Source: JAVBRU01 sp031547595 (lineage in GTDB: Bacteria; Bacillota; Clostridia; Christensenellales; Aristaeellaceae). From it: a stretch of 28,090 bases of DNA. Each line of letters starts with the position of its first letter. Within the stretch, counting starts at the first letter, position 1. The stretch spans positions 1 through 28,090 of the forward strand of contig JAVBRU010000082.1 of NCBI GenBank assembly GCA_031547595.1, written 5' to 3'. The notes beneath the pieces are model-generated. The model did not search any database. It was not told where the DNA came from and saw only the letters and a program-made list of their open reading frames with translations. A program made the position numbers and the translations under genes. This document shows positions 7,556-14,701 of the stretch, one piece after another.

Positions 7556-8066
7556 GATACCGCCCTCCCTCCAGCGCGATGCGCAGTTTTTTGCGCGCAT
7601 TTTTCAGCCTGGTCGACACCGTAGACACCGCTATGTTCATGGACGCGGCGATCTCGGCAAGGCTCATTTCCTGATAGTAATACAACAACACCACGTCCAT
7701 TTGTTTGCGGGGCAGCTTCATGATGGCGATCATCAGCGCCTCGTTCTCTTCGCTGACGGGCACATAGGGTTCGGGGATGTTCTCCAGCGTCACGCTGCGG
7801 TCCACATAGCGGAACCACGCCGCCCGCCGCATATCCTTGCAGGTGTTGATGGAAATGCGCATCAGCCAGGATTTTTCGCTACATTCGCCGCGAAAAGCCG
7901 CCAGCGCCTTGTACGCCTTTACGAAGGTCTCCTGCACTGCATCCTCTGCCAGCGCGGCATCGCGAAGGTATAAATAGCTCATGTGCAGAAGGTCTGTCTT
8001 GTACAGCGCCATCAGCTCGCAGAGCTTTTTTTCTGGATTGCTGTCAGGGCCCATGACAACTTCCAT
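7542..8066 (-). CDS. ECF-type RNA polymerase sigma factor
   Basis: A 174-residue sigma-70 family protein with only regions 2 and 4. Region 2 reads LYKTDLLHMSYLYLRDAALA then EDAVQETFVKAYKAL, and the WLMRISINTCKDMRR stretch is the usual region 2.4. Region 4 reads LPRKQMDVVLLYYYQEMSLA followed by EIAASMNIAVSTVSTRLKNA, the helix-turn-helix that contacts the -35. The start is the ATG at 8064-8066, with AAGGGGGGTG at about 8075-8084. A GTG at 8087 lies at or ahead of the predicted transcript start and is unlikely to be used. It directs a subset of promoters in response to an envelope or extracellular signal, presumably relayed by the overlapping downstream membrane protein. The target regulon is not visible apart from its own promoter. 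Confidence 0.92.
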   Translation of the reverse strand: MEVVMGPDSNPEKKLCELMALYKTDLLHMSYLYLRDAALAEDAVQETFVKAYKALAAFRGECSEKSWLMRISINTCKDMRRAAWFRYVDRSVTLENIPEPYVPVSEENEALMIAIMKLPRKQMDVVLLYYYQEMSLAEIAASMNIAVSTVSTRLKNARKKLRIALEGGRYHGQE

Positions 8067-8091
8067 CGGCTGTTCACCCCCCTTCACCCAT

Positions 8092-8119
8092 TAGACGCGT
8101 TCTTTGTTGCCAGATTTCA
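8092..8119 (-). promoter_or_regulatory. Autoregulatory ECF promoter
   Basis: On the minus strand TGAAAT (8114-8119), then exactly 16 bases, then CGTCTA (8092-8097). This matches the TGAAAC-N16-CGTC pattern known for sigma-W/M/X-type ECF factors. It sits just upstream of the ECF sigma gene; transcription would begin near 8085, right before the ribosome site. Confidence 0.65.
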
Positions 8120-8140
8120 ATTTTAACAAAATGTTGTTAT

Positions 8141-8167
8141 CAAAAAACAGCCCCGCAAGGCTGTTTT
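8141..8167 (-). terminator. Intrinsic terminator of the GNAT gene
   Basis: A 9-bp stem (8144-8152 with 8159-8167) ends in a run of U on the minus strand. It lies just past the stop codon of the 8173-8739 acetyltransferase gene and isolates it from the sigma promoter. Confidence 0.8.
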
Positions 8168-8172
8168 GGAAA

Positions 8173-8739
8173 TTAGGCATGCTCCTTGATAAAATAATCC
8201 TTCGCCAGCAAACTATGCATCGCGGCGTCCACCACGCCCTTGTTGCTGAAATCCGCCTGCCGCAACGTGCCTTCATACTGCAGGCCACATTTTTGCATCA
8301 CGCGGCCGGAGTTTGGATTGTCCGGGTCGTGCTGGGACTCGATGCGGTTTGCCTGCACCTTTTCAAACAGGAACGGAATAATGGCGGCAAACGCTTCGCT
8401 GGTGATGCCTTGGTGCCACCATTTGCTGCCAATGCAATACCCGATGTGCAGAATGTTCAGCTGCTCGTTTTTATCCACCACGCTGATGGTACCAATGGGT
8501 TCGCCCTCTTCCTTGAGCACAATCGCCCACTGATAAAAATCGGGGGTTTCATAACTGGCAATCCAACCATTTAGTATCATCTCGGTGGTTTCGATGTCCC
8601 GATGCGTTGGCCAGCGCAGGTATTCGGTCACCTTTTCGTCGCTTGTCCAGTTGCGGAAGGCTGCCCCGGCATCCCCCGCCACAAACCGCCGCAGTACCAG
8701 CCGATCAGTTTCGATGGCCACGGTTCCCTGATGATGCAT
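8173..8739 (-). CDS. GNAT acetyltransferase, RimJ/RimL type
   Basis: A 188-residue protein starting MHHQGTVAIETDRLVLRRFV at ATG 8739, with AAAGGGGGGTG as ribosome site; longer versions starting upstream lack one and precede the promoter. ETDRLVLRRF at the N-terminus, IGYCIGSKWWHQGITSEAFA (acetyl-CoA-binding motif A in its RimJ/L form) and the HDPDNPNSGRVMQKCGLQYE segment are hallmarks of the RimJ/RimL branch. These enzymes transfer acetyl groups from acetyl-CoA to N-terminal amines of ribosomal proteins or to small amines. The real substrate here cannot be told. It is a single-gene unit with its own promoter and terminator, divergent from a second GNAT gene. Confidence 0.9.
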   Translation of the reverse strand: MHHQGTVAIETDRLVLRRFVAGDAGAAFRNWTSDEKVTEYLRWPTHRDIETTEMILNGWIASYETPDFYQWAIVLKEEGEPIGTISVVDKNEQLNILHIGYCIGSKWWHQGITSEAFAAIIPFLFEKVQANRIESQHDPDNPNSGRVMQKCGLQYEGTLRQADFSNKGVVDAAMHSLLAKDYFIKEHA

Positions 8740-8764
8740 ACAACACCCCCCTTTCAGATGCCCC

Positions 8765-8793
8765 ATTATAGCAAAAGGCTGCTGGGAAAGCAA
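8765..8793 (-). promoter_or_regulatory. Promoter of the RimJ/L-type GNAT gene
   Basis: Extended -10 TGCTATAAT on the minus strand (8765-8773) with TTGCTT (8788-8793) 17 bases upstream. Transcription would start about 20 bases before the ATG. Confidence 0.6.
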
Positions 8794-8804
8794 ATAGATT
8801 TGCG

Positions 8805-8833
8805 TTGTGTGCTTTGGCGGATTATGCTATAAT
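8805..8833 (+). promoter_or_regulatory. Promoter of the plus-strand GNAT gene
   Basis: Extended -10 TGCTATAAT (8825-8833) with TTGTGT (8805-8810) as a weak -35 at 17-base spacing. It stands back-to-back with the divergent promoter and uses an identical nine-base extended -10. Confidence 0.6.
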
Positions 8834-8866
8834 GTAAGCATATTCAGCCTCTAAAAGGAGAGCAGC

Positions 8867-9277
8867 ATGGCACTTGAAATCATTGATTTGAACGAAGAAC
8901 AATGCGAGGATATCGAGCAGCGCTTAGAAGCCTATGATGCGCAGCACATTACATATAAGCTGCCTGGCAGCGTCAGCCTGGGCATCATGAAGGACGGCGC
9001 ATTGATCGCGGGCGCAGACGGATGCATGACGGCGTTCAAGATTTTTTATGTGTCCACCGTGTTTGTGGACGAGCAGCACCGCGGCCGCGGCGCAGGGCGC
9101 GAACTAATGGCCGCCCTGGAAAAGCGGGCGGCCGGGTTGGGGGCCAATCTGATCCGCCTGGACACCTTTGATTGGCAGGGCGCGGAGTTCTACCGGCGGC
9201 TGGGTTATGAGCAGGTGGGCATGTACGAGCATGCCACCGACGGGTTTTCCGAATATTTTTTCCTCAAGAGATTATAG
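8867..9277 (+). CDS. GNAT family N-acetyltransferase, 136 aa
   Basis: A compact single-domain acetyltransferase. Motif A reads VSTVFVDEQHRGRGAGRELM, with the pyrophosphate-binding Q/RxxGxG/A signature as HRGRGAG. IRLDTFDWQGAEFYRRLGYE is the usual motif B end, with the conserved FYxxxGY. AAAAGGAGAG lies before the ATG. The substrate is unknown; similar small GNATs modify antibiotics, polyamines or protein amines. The last six bases overlap the stop region of the convergent histidine phosphatase gene. Confidence 0.9.
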   Translation: MALEIIDLNEEQCEDIEQRLEAYDAQHITYKLPGSVSLGIMKDGALIAGADGCMTAFKIFYVSTVFVDEQHRGRGAGRELMAALEKRAAGLGANLIRLDTFDWQGAEFYRRLGYEQVGMYEHATDGFSEYFFLKRL

Positions 9278-9841
9278 TGCCAGTTGCATTTCACTTAGCG
9301 AAACGCATTTACGCCCCTCAAACTGCAATACCGTCCCATAGGGCATCAGTGGCAAAATATGCGCCACGGTGCTCTCTTTCATTTGCGGATCAAAGTATTT
9401 GAGGATGGTGCACAGCGCCATCCCATGCGTGCCAATGGCGATGGCCTTGCCTTCATTTCCGTCCAGCAGCGGCAAAAGCGCCGCGATGTTCCGATCCTGC
9501 ACTGTTTGCAGGTTCTCCCCGTCCGAAATGGTGAAACTAAAATCCCGCCATTGACGAAGAATCAATTCTTCCAGCGGCATGGTGCGCGCCGAATCGCTGC
9601 GGCGCTCTTTCAAGCCATCCACCAGCTGAACGGGCAGCTTCCGCGCGTCGGCCAGCGGCTGCACCGTAGCAATCGCCCGCGGATAGGGGCTGGAATACAT
9701 CGCGTCGATATCGATCCCCTCAAAAACCTTCACCAGACGCCGGGCATCCTCCGTTCCCTTCGCCGTCAACGGGCGCAGCCATGGATCCCTCACCTTGCTG
9801 TCAGACTCCGCATGGCGGATAAAATACACCGTCGTTATCAT
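9272..9841 (-). CDS. Histidine phosphatase family protein (phosphoglycerate-mutase-like)
   Basis: A 189-residue member of the histidine phosphatase superfamily. The catalytic RHA motif is at residues 9-11 (VYFIRHAESDSKVRDPWLRP). The second arginine region is SSPYPRAIATVQPLA, the acid/base Glu lies near LKERRSDSARTMPLEE, and the second catalytic His is in IGTHGMALC. LTAKGTEDARRLVKVF is the usual helix after the first motif. Such small proteins dephosphorylate sugar phosphates, nucleotides or cofactors; the substrate is not predictable. GAGGGC lies seven bases before the ATG. The gene ends inside the last codons of the convergent GNAT gene, so no terminator separates them. Confidence 0.9.
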   Translation of the reverse strand: MITTVYFIRHAESDSKVRDPWLRPLTAKGTEDARRLVKVFEGIDIDAMYSSPYPRAIATVQPLADARKLPVQLVDGLKERRSDSARTMPLEELILRQWRDFSFTISDGENLQTVQDRNIAALLPLLDGNEGKAIAIGTHGMALCTILKYFDPQMKESTVAHILPLMPYGTVLQFEGRKCVSLSEMQLAL

Positions 9842-9960
9842 TCAGTTGCCCTCGCATTTTCTATTCCAATAATCATTCTACAGCAAACTGCCGCAGCGCG
9901 TCAAGCCACGCATCACCCATTCCTTTCCCGCATACCCATAAAAGAGAGGGGGGATGCTGT

Positions 9961-10632
9961 TTGGCCATAGTCACCGAAAAGAAAAAGCCCGCCAAGCGGA
10001 CACACGTGCTGCGTATTGTGGTATTGGTGCTGCTGGTGATCGGGCTGCTGCTTATGCTGTTGGAGCGCAATTTGGAGTCCGTCATTCTGGATATGGCCTA
10101 CAACCGCGCCCGGGCCATGGCCGTCGTGAACATCAACGAGGCTATTAGCGATATTATGCGGGGCGAAGGGCTGTATGAGCAAATGATTACCGTGCGCACC
10201 GACAGCGCCGGGCGCGTGACCATGATCCAGGCCAACGCTGTGCGCATGAACGAGCTGGCTACCCAGACCGCCATGCGCGCCCAGGAGAAAATGCAGAGTG
10301 TGGATGCGCAAAGTGTGTCCATTCCGCTGGGCGCGGCGCTGGGCGTGCCGTTCCTGGCCGCACTCGGCCCGCGTGTGCAGGTGCATGTGGTGCCGGTGGG
10401 CGCGGTCACGGCCGCTTTTACTACCGAGTTTGAATCCGCAGGGATCAACCAGACCCGCCACAAAATCTACCTTTCCTTGCATACCACCGTTAACCTCGTG
10501 GTGCCAACCGGTGCCAAACAGGTGAACCTCGACAGCCAGGTGCTGATCGCGGAAAGCATCATCGTGGGCATCGTGCCCGATACCTATGTGGAGGTGCCCG
10601 AGCCTGTGGGTTCTATCAGCTTTTTACCGTAG
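9961..10632 (+). CDS. yunB: Sporulation protein YunB
   Basis: A 223-residue protein with an N-terminal membrane helix (about residues 17-38, VLRIVVLVLLVIGLLLMLLE) and an outer domain with the YunB hallmarks: ILDMAYNRARAMAVVNINEA, DSAGRVTMIQANAVRMNELA, SIPLGAALGVPFLAALGPRV and an ending IVGIVPDTYVEV. In Bacillus yunB is a sigma-E-dependent gene needed for efficient sporulation, acting in the mother cell. The start is TTG at 9961 with a GGGGGG ribosome site eight bases upstream; an ATG at 9954 is in another frame. Its presence implies that the host forms endospores. It stands alone, followed by two terminator-like hairpins. Confidence 0.9.
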   Translation: MAIVTEKKKPAKRTHVLRIVVLVLLVIGLLLMLLERNLESVILDMAYNRARAMAVVNINEAISDIMRGEGLYEQMITVRTDSAGRVTMIQANAVRMNELATQTAMRAQEKMQSVDAQSVSIPLGAALGVPFLAALGPRVQVHVVPVGAVTAAFTTEFESAGINQTRHKIYLSLHTTVNLVVPTGAKQVNLDSQVLIAESIIVGIVPDTYVEVPEPVGSISFLP

Positions 10633-10651
10633 GGGGAATGCGGAAACTGAT

Positions 10652-10673
10652 CCGCAACTCAGGTGCGGTTTTT
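10652..10673 (+). terminator. Intrinsic terminator after yunB
   Basis: Short GC stem CCGCA/TGCGG (10652-10656 with 10664-10668) followed directly by five T, 20 bases past the yunB stop codon. Confidence 0.65.
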
Positions 10674-10733
10674 ACACATTTAAATGCAAACAACGGGGCT
10701 GTTGCAGAACGCAGCCTGCAAAGGCGAAAAAAA

Positions 10734-10765
10734 GCTGGCGATTCCAAAAGGGAAAGCCAGTTTTT
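10734..10765 (+). terminator. Second terminator-like hairpin, directly before the stray rhs fragment
   Basis: CTGGC (10735-10739) pairs with GCCAG (10756-10760), with inner TTCC/GGAA pairing, then five T. It ends five bases before the copied rhs sequence begins. Confidence 0.6.
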
Positions 10766-10770
10766 GTCGG

Positions 10771-10838
10771 ATCCGCAGCTCGTCACCACCTATCCTCCGG
10801 GATTTGGCGAAAGCGGCCACTGCGATTATAGCTATGAT
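10771..10838 (+). repeat. 68-bp stray copy of rhs coding sequence
   Basis: Positions 10771-10838 match 22985-23052 of the large rhs gene at 67 of 68 bases by direct reading (the one difference is T at 10829 against C at 23043). In the rhs gene the stretch encodes the residues around YPQLVTTYPPGFGESGHCDY. Here it has no start codon or continuing frame and lies between the yunB terminators and the vanZ stop codon, which is two bases away. It is a relic or insertion scar, not a gene. Confidence 0.9.
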
Positions 10839-10839
10839 T

Positions 10840-11376
10840 TCAAAATAGGCGCAGATATATGCCAAAAACCCCTGTCCACAAGCAGATTGCTACGACCAGG
10901 AATAACCCGGCAAAAGCCAGAGAAAGCACCGTCACAGTATGGGCAGTTTTGACCTTGAGCCAGCGCTTCAAGAGCCCATAGCAGAGGATACCTAAAGATG
11001 CACCAAGAACGTTGAGGATCACATCGTCAACATCAGTTGTCCCCAGAGCAAATATATACTGTGATAGCTCAATCCCCACGCTGACCAATGCCGCCCACAG
11101 CAAACAACGCCATTTGCGGGCAGAAGTATCAAGCAGCGCAAAATATAGTCCCATCGGCAGGAACAGCACTACATTTCCCACAAGATTGCTAACAGCAAGA
11201 AACGGGTTGAAGTGCAGATAACCTGCGATGGTATGAAAAGGGATGATGTTCAAAGAGCGCGTTCCACCGCCCTTGCCAAAGACCAGCACCAGAAGGATGA
11301 CGGCATAAACAACCATCACGAAGTAAAGCAGCAAGGGATATGGCCGGGTGGTAGGCTTGTTTTTTTCTCTTGTCAT
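10840..11376 (-). CDS. VanZ family membrane protein
   Basis: A 178-residue protein with four to five hydrophobic segments and the VanZ signatures LNIIPFHTI, SNLVGNVVLFLPMGLYFALL, and GIELSQYIFALGTTDVDDVI followed by LNVLGASLG. The DVDDVILN stretch is the most conserved part of the family. VanZ was first described as giving low-level teicoplanin resistance in the vanA cluster; most chromosomal homologues have no proven function. The start has AGGAGG ten bases upstream. The stop codon TGA lies two bases from the end of the stray rhs fragment, so the original 3' end may have been altered by that insertion. Confidence 0.88.
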   Translation of the reverse strand: MTREKNKPTTRPYPLLLYFVMVVYAVILLVLVFGKGGGTRSLNIIPFHTIAGYLHFNPFLAVSNLVGNVVLFLPMGLYFALLDTSARKWRCLLWAALVSVGIELSQYIFALGTTDVDDVILNVLGASLGILCYGLLKRWLKVKTAHTVTVLSLAFAGLFLVVAICLWTGVFGIYLRLF

Positions 11377-11531
11377 GCGATATGTCCTCCTGCCACAAAG
11401 GCTTCGAATAACGAAAACAACTCATACGTCGATGTGAACAGTATGGTCTCCCCATGTGGTATTAGCAGCCAACTGAACCGAAGAGCCAAACTATCCATAC
11501 AATTAAGCCATTTCCCACATCGGAATACATT

Positions 11532-12578
11532 CTAGGTTCTGATATATCTTGCTGATCTCGACTGTCCAAGCTTTTTCACCTGTCCGTCTTTCACCATTGC
11601 CCCTAGAACGGCTTCCACAGTTGTGGGGCTTACGTCGGGTAGGATTTTGCAGATTTCCGTTTTGGAAACTGGGATCAGGCTGTTCAGCACGGTCGCTTCT
11701 ATACGGGCTTTTTTTGTAACCCGCTTGCCATGCACAACTGCAAACCTCTTGTCAAGCTCTTTATAACACATATACAATGAGGATAGAGAATTCTCCATGA
11801 ACGGAAAATAGCTGTTCTCATTTGTGTTCCATCCAGCGGAGGATTGCTTTAAGGCTTCATAATAGTAGCCTTTATACGTGTTGATTTGCTCCTCAAAGGA
11901 AACATACTTCCCTGCATCAAAGCCATTCTTATATAATAGCAGCAAAGAAAGCAACCGTGACATTCTGCCGTTACCGTCACGGAAGGGGTGAATACACAGA
12001 AAATCCAGAATGACACAAGGAATGAGCAGCAGCTGGTTGATGTTGGCGTCGCCTCTGGCCTCCATATAGGCGAGCTCAAGCTGTTCCATCGCTGCTTTGG
12101 TTTCCGCTGCGGGGGTAGGTCGGAAACGAACTCTTCTGTTTCCATCAGCGTCAATTTCTAAGATAACATTGTCATCGGTTTTGTATCGACCGCCAGACTC
12201 ATCGCCGGTGAAGGACATCATGATTTCATGCAAGCGAAGTATGTCCCTTTCGCGTAAGTCAATATGTTCATATCCCAAATGGATTTCACTCAGTGCATCC
12301 CTGTATCCCGCAATTTCTGCCTCATTATGATTTAGCGGTGCGCTGTTTTGATTTACAATAGCTTCTATGCGTTCATCACTGGTGATAATACCTTCTATTT
12401 CATTAGAACTCTTTATTGATTGCACTTTAGCAACCGCTTCAAGCTCGGTAAAAATTCGTGCATATTCACCTTTGCGCACCCCTGCCATCGTCTTGAGAGA
12501 AGAAATGTTCGATGTCAGGTTGACCAAGCCCGCAGGCAGCAGTCCGTTATTCAAAAAAGAATAGTCAAATTTCCGCAT
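11532..12578 (-). CDS. Fic family protein with C-terminal winged helix
   Basis: A 348-residue Fic/DOC protein. The catalytic motif is HPFRDGNGRMSRLL at residues 197-210 (consensus HxFx[D/E]GNGRxxR, complete). An intact N-terminal inhibitory motif S58-NEI-E62-G63 fits [S/T]xxxE[G/N], so this is a class II, self-inhibited enzyme. Residues about 290-348 form a winged helix (ARIEATVLNSLIPVSKTEIC, TTVEAVLGAMVKDGQVKKLG). Known Fic proteins transfer AMP to hydroxyl side chains of target proteins; chromosomal class II members with a winged helix are usually housekeeping or self-regulating. The ATG has GGAGG upstream. A sigma-A promoter overlaid with inverted repeats lies directly ahead, suggesting autoregulation through the winged helix. 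Confidence 0.93.
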   Translation of the reverse strand: MRKFDYSFLNNGLLPAGLVNLTSNISSLKTMAGVRKGEYARIFTELEAVAKVQSIKSSNEIEGIITSDERIEAIVNQNSAPLNHNEAEIAGYRDALSEIHLGYEHIDLRERDILRLHEIMMSFTGDESGGRYKTDDNVILEIDADGNRRVRFRPTPAAETKAAMEQLELAYMEARGDANINQLLLIPCVILDFLCIHPFRDGNGRMSRLLSLLLLYKNGFDAGKYVSFEEQINTYKGYYYEALKQSSAGWNTNENSYFPFMENSLSSLYMCYKELDKRFAVVHGKRVTKKARIEATVLNSLIPVSKTEICKILPDVSPTTVEAVLGAMVKDGQVKKLGQSRSARYIRT

Positions 12579-12592
12579 AGTAACGCCTCCGT

Positions 12593-12626
12593 TTCTGCAT
12601 ATAATTATGCAGATTTATATGCAGAA
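12593..12626. promoter_or_regulatory. Inverted-repeat operator over the fic promoter
   Basis: Perfect 12-bp arms TTCTGCATATAA (12593-12604) and TTATATGCAGAA (12615-12626), ten bases apart, bracket the -10 box. A further copy TTCTGCATAT lies at 12648-12657 and a partial one (TTATGCAG) at 12604-12611. Binding here would cover the -10, the spacer and the start site. Confidence 0.7.
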
Positions 12627-12632
12627 TGTCAA
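12604..12632 (-). promoter_or_regulatory. Sigma-A promoter of the fic gene
   Basis: On the minus strand a perfect TTGACA (12627-12632), 17 bases, then CATAAT (12604-12609). The start would be near 12597, with GGAGG and the ATG following within 20 bases. Confidence 0.75.
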
Positions 12633-12686
12633 GTGGTTGAGAAAGGATTCTGCATATCTTTTGGTTGTATTATGTGCAAAACCAGC

Positions 12687-13103
12687 TTAATAATACGATA
12701 GATACTGCACATCCGGGTTGAGGATAGCTACATTTTCATATTCGCGAAGAAGCTTGTGATACTCTGGCAAGATGATAAACGCATCGAAGGCCAAATCCCG
12801 CGCGATAGACGCGCGCGTTTCGTCCTCTTCTTGGAAGGTGAGCCTCAATAGCTGCGCCGTGTAGCTTTCTTCGCCAAACATGCCAGGCGTACGCTTGGCA
12901 ATCCACACAGAGCGGCCATCTTCCACCAGCCATTCTTTTTCGATCATCACAGCGCGGTAGTTATCCCCCATCATGGCACCGAAGGGCATTTGAACCTGCA
13001 CAGCAGGCACCTTTTGTGCATATAAAGTGGGCTGCAACACTGTGCAAAGCAACAACAGCGCCATACACGCAATGAACAATGAGTACAGCACGATTCGTTT
13101 CAT
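12687..13103 (-). CDS. Small exported or membrane-anchored protein of the second ABC operon
   Basis: A 138-residue protein I cannot assign to a family. The N-terminus (MKRIVLYSLFIACMALLLLC) is one hydrophobic segment that could act as an uncleaved anchor or a signal peptide, and the remainder is soluble (PAVQVQMPFGAMMGDNYRAV; DAFIILPEYHKLLREYENVA). Its ATG overlaps the stop of the MalG-like permease gene (ATGA), so it is translated with the transporter. The position suggests an accessory protein at the outer face of the membrane. It is the last gene of the operon, with no clear terminator before the fic promoter region. Confidence 0.7.
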   Translation of the reverse strand: MKRIVLYSLFIACMALLLLCTVLQPTLYAQKVPAVQVQMPFGAMMGDNYRAVMIEKEWLVEDGRSVWIAKRTPGMFGEESYTAQLLRLTFQEEDETRASIARDLAFDAFIILPEYHKLLREYENVAILNPDVQYLSYY

Positions 13104-13876
13104 TTAATAAACTCTCCGTTTCTGCCGATGGCGGACAGGCCATTGAGCACATCCCCGGCGAACAGTGTGTACAGCAATATCACGGGCAGCGCGTACAGGA
13201 TGCATGCGGCAAAATGCTGTGTGCTGTATGCTGCAGGCATATCGGCAATGAAGGTGGACAGGGGCAGACGGCTTTCCGTCTTCATCACCACAAGCGGTAA
13301 GTCCACACTGCTGAGCGCATAGGAAAAGCTGATGATAAACAGCGCCCGCACAGCGCTCGCAATATGTGGCAGCACAAGCGACGTCAGGATGCGCAGGGGG
13401 TTGGTCGTATCCAGCAGCGCGGCATCAAACAGCTCGCTTGGCAAAGAAATGATAAACCCGGACAATAGGCAAACACCCAGCGGAGCGAAGCCCAATATCA
13501 CAACCAGCGCAAGCATGTTATCGTACAGGCCATATTGCTGTGCAAACTGATAATGCGGCAACGCAGTCGCCTGGAAGGGCAACAAGAAAAAGAATATGAA
13601 AACAAAGCGCAGCCATCTGCTCTTCTTAAACCGGGGATGCGTGAATATAAAGGCGCTAAGCAGGCTGGCAAAGCACTGCGTGCCGGCACTCAAAAATGCC
13701 ATCAGCAATGTATACCAGAACTGCTTGAGGTATACCCTGTTGCCAAACAGCACATCTGCATAGGCGCTGAAGACGAACTGATTTTTCGATAAAGAATGTA
13801 GCAGAATAACGGCCAGCGGGAACAGGAACACCAGCGCCAGCAGCAATGCGAGAAGCGTCGGTACGATCTTTTTCAC
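13100..13876 (-). CDS. ABC transporter permease, MalG-like, with degenerate EAA loop
   Basis: A 258-residue membrane protein with six predicted helices. The loop LPSELFDAALLDTTNPLRIL followed by TSLVLPH sits where the EAA loop belongs, but the consensus EAAxxDGA is changed to DAALLDTTN, so the strict Gly is missing. The start is a GTG whose last bases overlap the stop of the MalF-like gene (GTGA). It is shorter than usual MalG proteins (about 275-290). Together with its neighbours it forms a CUT1-like importer lacking an ATPase gene. Substrate unknown; no catabolic gene is attached to this operon. Confidence 0.85.
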   Translation of the reverse strand: MKKIVPTLLALLLALVFLFPLAVILLHSLSKNQFVFSAYADVLFGNRVYLKQFWYTLLMAFLSAGTQCFASLLSAFIFTHPRFKKSRWLRFVFIFFFLLPFQATALPHYQFAQQYGLYDNMLALVVILGFAPLGVCLLSGFIISLPSELFDAALLDTTNPLRILTSLVLPHIASAVRALFIISFSYALSSVDLPLVVMKTESRLPLSTFIADMPAAYSTQHFAACILYALPVILLYTLFAGDVLNGLSAIGRNGEFIK

Positions 13877-14685
13877 GTCTCTTCCGGCCTTTCAAAAAAA
13901 TGAAAAATCAAGGTGGTCAGCAAACTGAAGGTGATAATCACCACCAGCGTTGTAGCGGCGAGGGTCGGGTAGTTCATTTTGTAAAAATGATTATTGAGGA
14001 AATGCTGTACGGTATAGACGCATTGATTGGGATAGCTGCCATACAGCAAATAGTTGGCCTGGAAATTCTGGAACACCTGCATAGTGGCCAGCAAAAAGCA
14101 AAACAGAAGCTGCGGAACCATGTGGGGCGCCTGAATGGAAAAAAAGATGCGCCTTGACGTAGCGCCCTCCATCATGGCGGCTTCGGCAATACTGGCGGGC
14201 AACCGCTTGATGGCGGTAAACAGGATGATAAACGAGAAGCCGATATTCTGATAAACATACAACGCCATGAGGTAAAACAACGGCTCTACGCCATCTGGAG
14301 ACAGCAGCATTGTCGCCTGTATGACCGGCCTGAAAATCGACACCAGCGTCACCGTGGGCACAAACAGCGGCAGTACCAGCAACGGGCGTATAAAAGAAAA
14401 GCGCTTGAGCGCCGTGTGTTCAAACAGATACGTAAGAGCAAGCGCGGCGCACAAAAGCGCCGGCACATACAGCGCAATTTGAATACCGGTGTTTTGGATG
14501 GCGAGCAAAAAATTCCTGTTTCCAAATAACGTTTTGAAGTTGGCGAACCCCACCAGCTCCTGATCAAATGCTTTGGCATAAAAGGCATATGGAATCGTTT
14601 TGAAATACGGAAGGCAGTAGATCACAAAAAATAGCGCAATGCTGGGCAGACTCAGCCAGAGTACACGGCGGTAATAGCGTTTCAC
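13873..14685 (-). CDS. ABC transporter permease, MalF-like
   Basis: A 270-residue membrane protein. The EAA loop LPASIAEAAMMEGATSRRIF followed by FSIQAPHM is close to consensus (EAAxxEGA). FFVIYCLPYFKTIPYAF marks the first helix and the start of the outer loop. The start is a GTG with GGGAGG seven bases upstream, 16 bases after the binding-protein gene. It pairs with the MalG-like protein encoded in the overlapping next gene. Confidence 0.88.
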   Translation of the reverse strand: MKRYYRRVLWLSLPSIALFFVIYCLPYFKTIPYAFYAKAFDQELVGFANFKTLFGNRNFLLAIQNTGIQIALYVPALLCAALALTYLFEHTALKRFSFIRPLLVLPLFVPTVTLVSIFRPVIQATMLLSPDGVEPLFYLMALYVYQNIGFSFIILFTAIKRLPASIAEAAMMEGATSRRIFFSIQAPHMVPQLLFCFLLATMQVFQNFQANYLLYGSYPNQCVYTVQHFLNNHFYKMNYPTLAATTLVVIITFSLLTTLIFHFFERPEET

Positions 14686-14701
14686 AAAAGCCTCCCTCAG
14701 T

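Noticed and set aside
7556..7600. Longer N-terminus for the sigma regulator starting at 7600
   Set aside because: It lies inside the sigma gene, lacks a ribosome site, and the strong GGAGGGAGGG serves the ATG at 7555.
7149..7973. A 274-codon plus-strand frame over the sigma/regulator overlap
   Set aside because: Ser-rich low-complexity shadow; the minus strand carries the sigma factor and its regulator.
9854..9881. Possible sigma-E promoter for yunB (GCATTTT, 13 bases, CATTCTAC)
   Set aside because: The -10 fits the CATACANT consensus poorly and the spacing is short, so it is too weak to list although yunB is sigma-E controlled in Bacillus.
10680..10865. A 61-codon minus-strand frame crossing the rhs fragment
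   Set aside because: It joins unrelated DNA, a terminator hairpin and the copied rhs piece in antisense, so it is not a gene.
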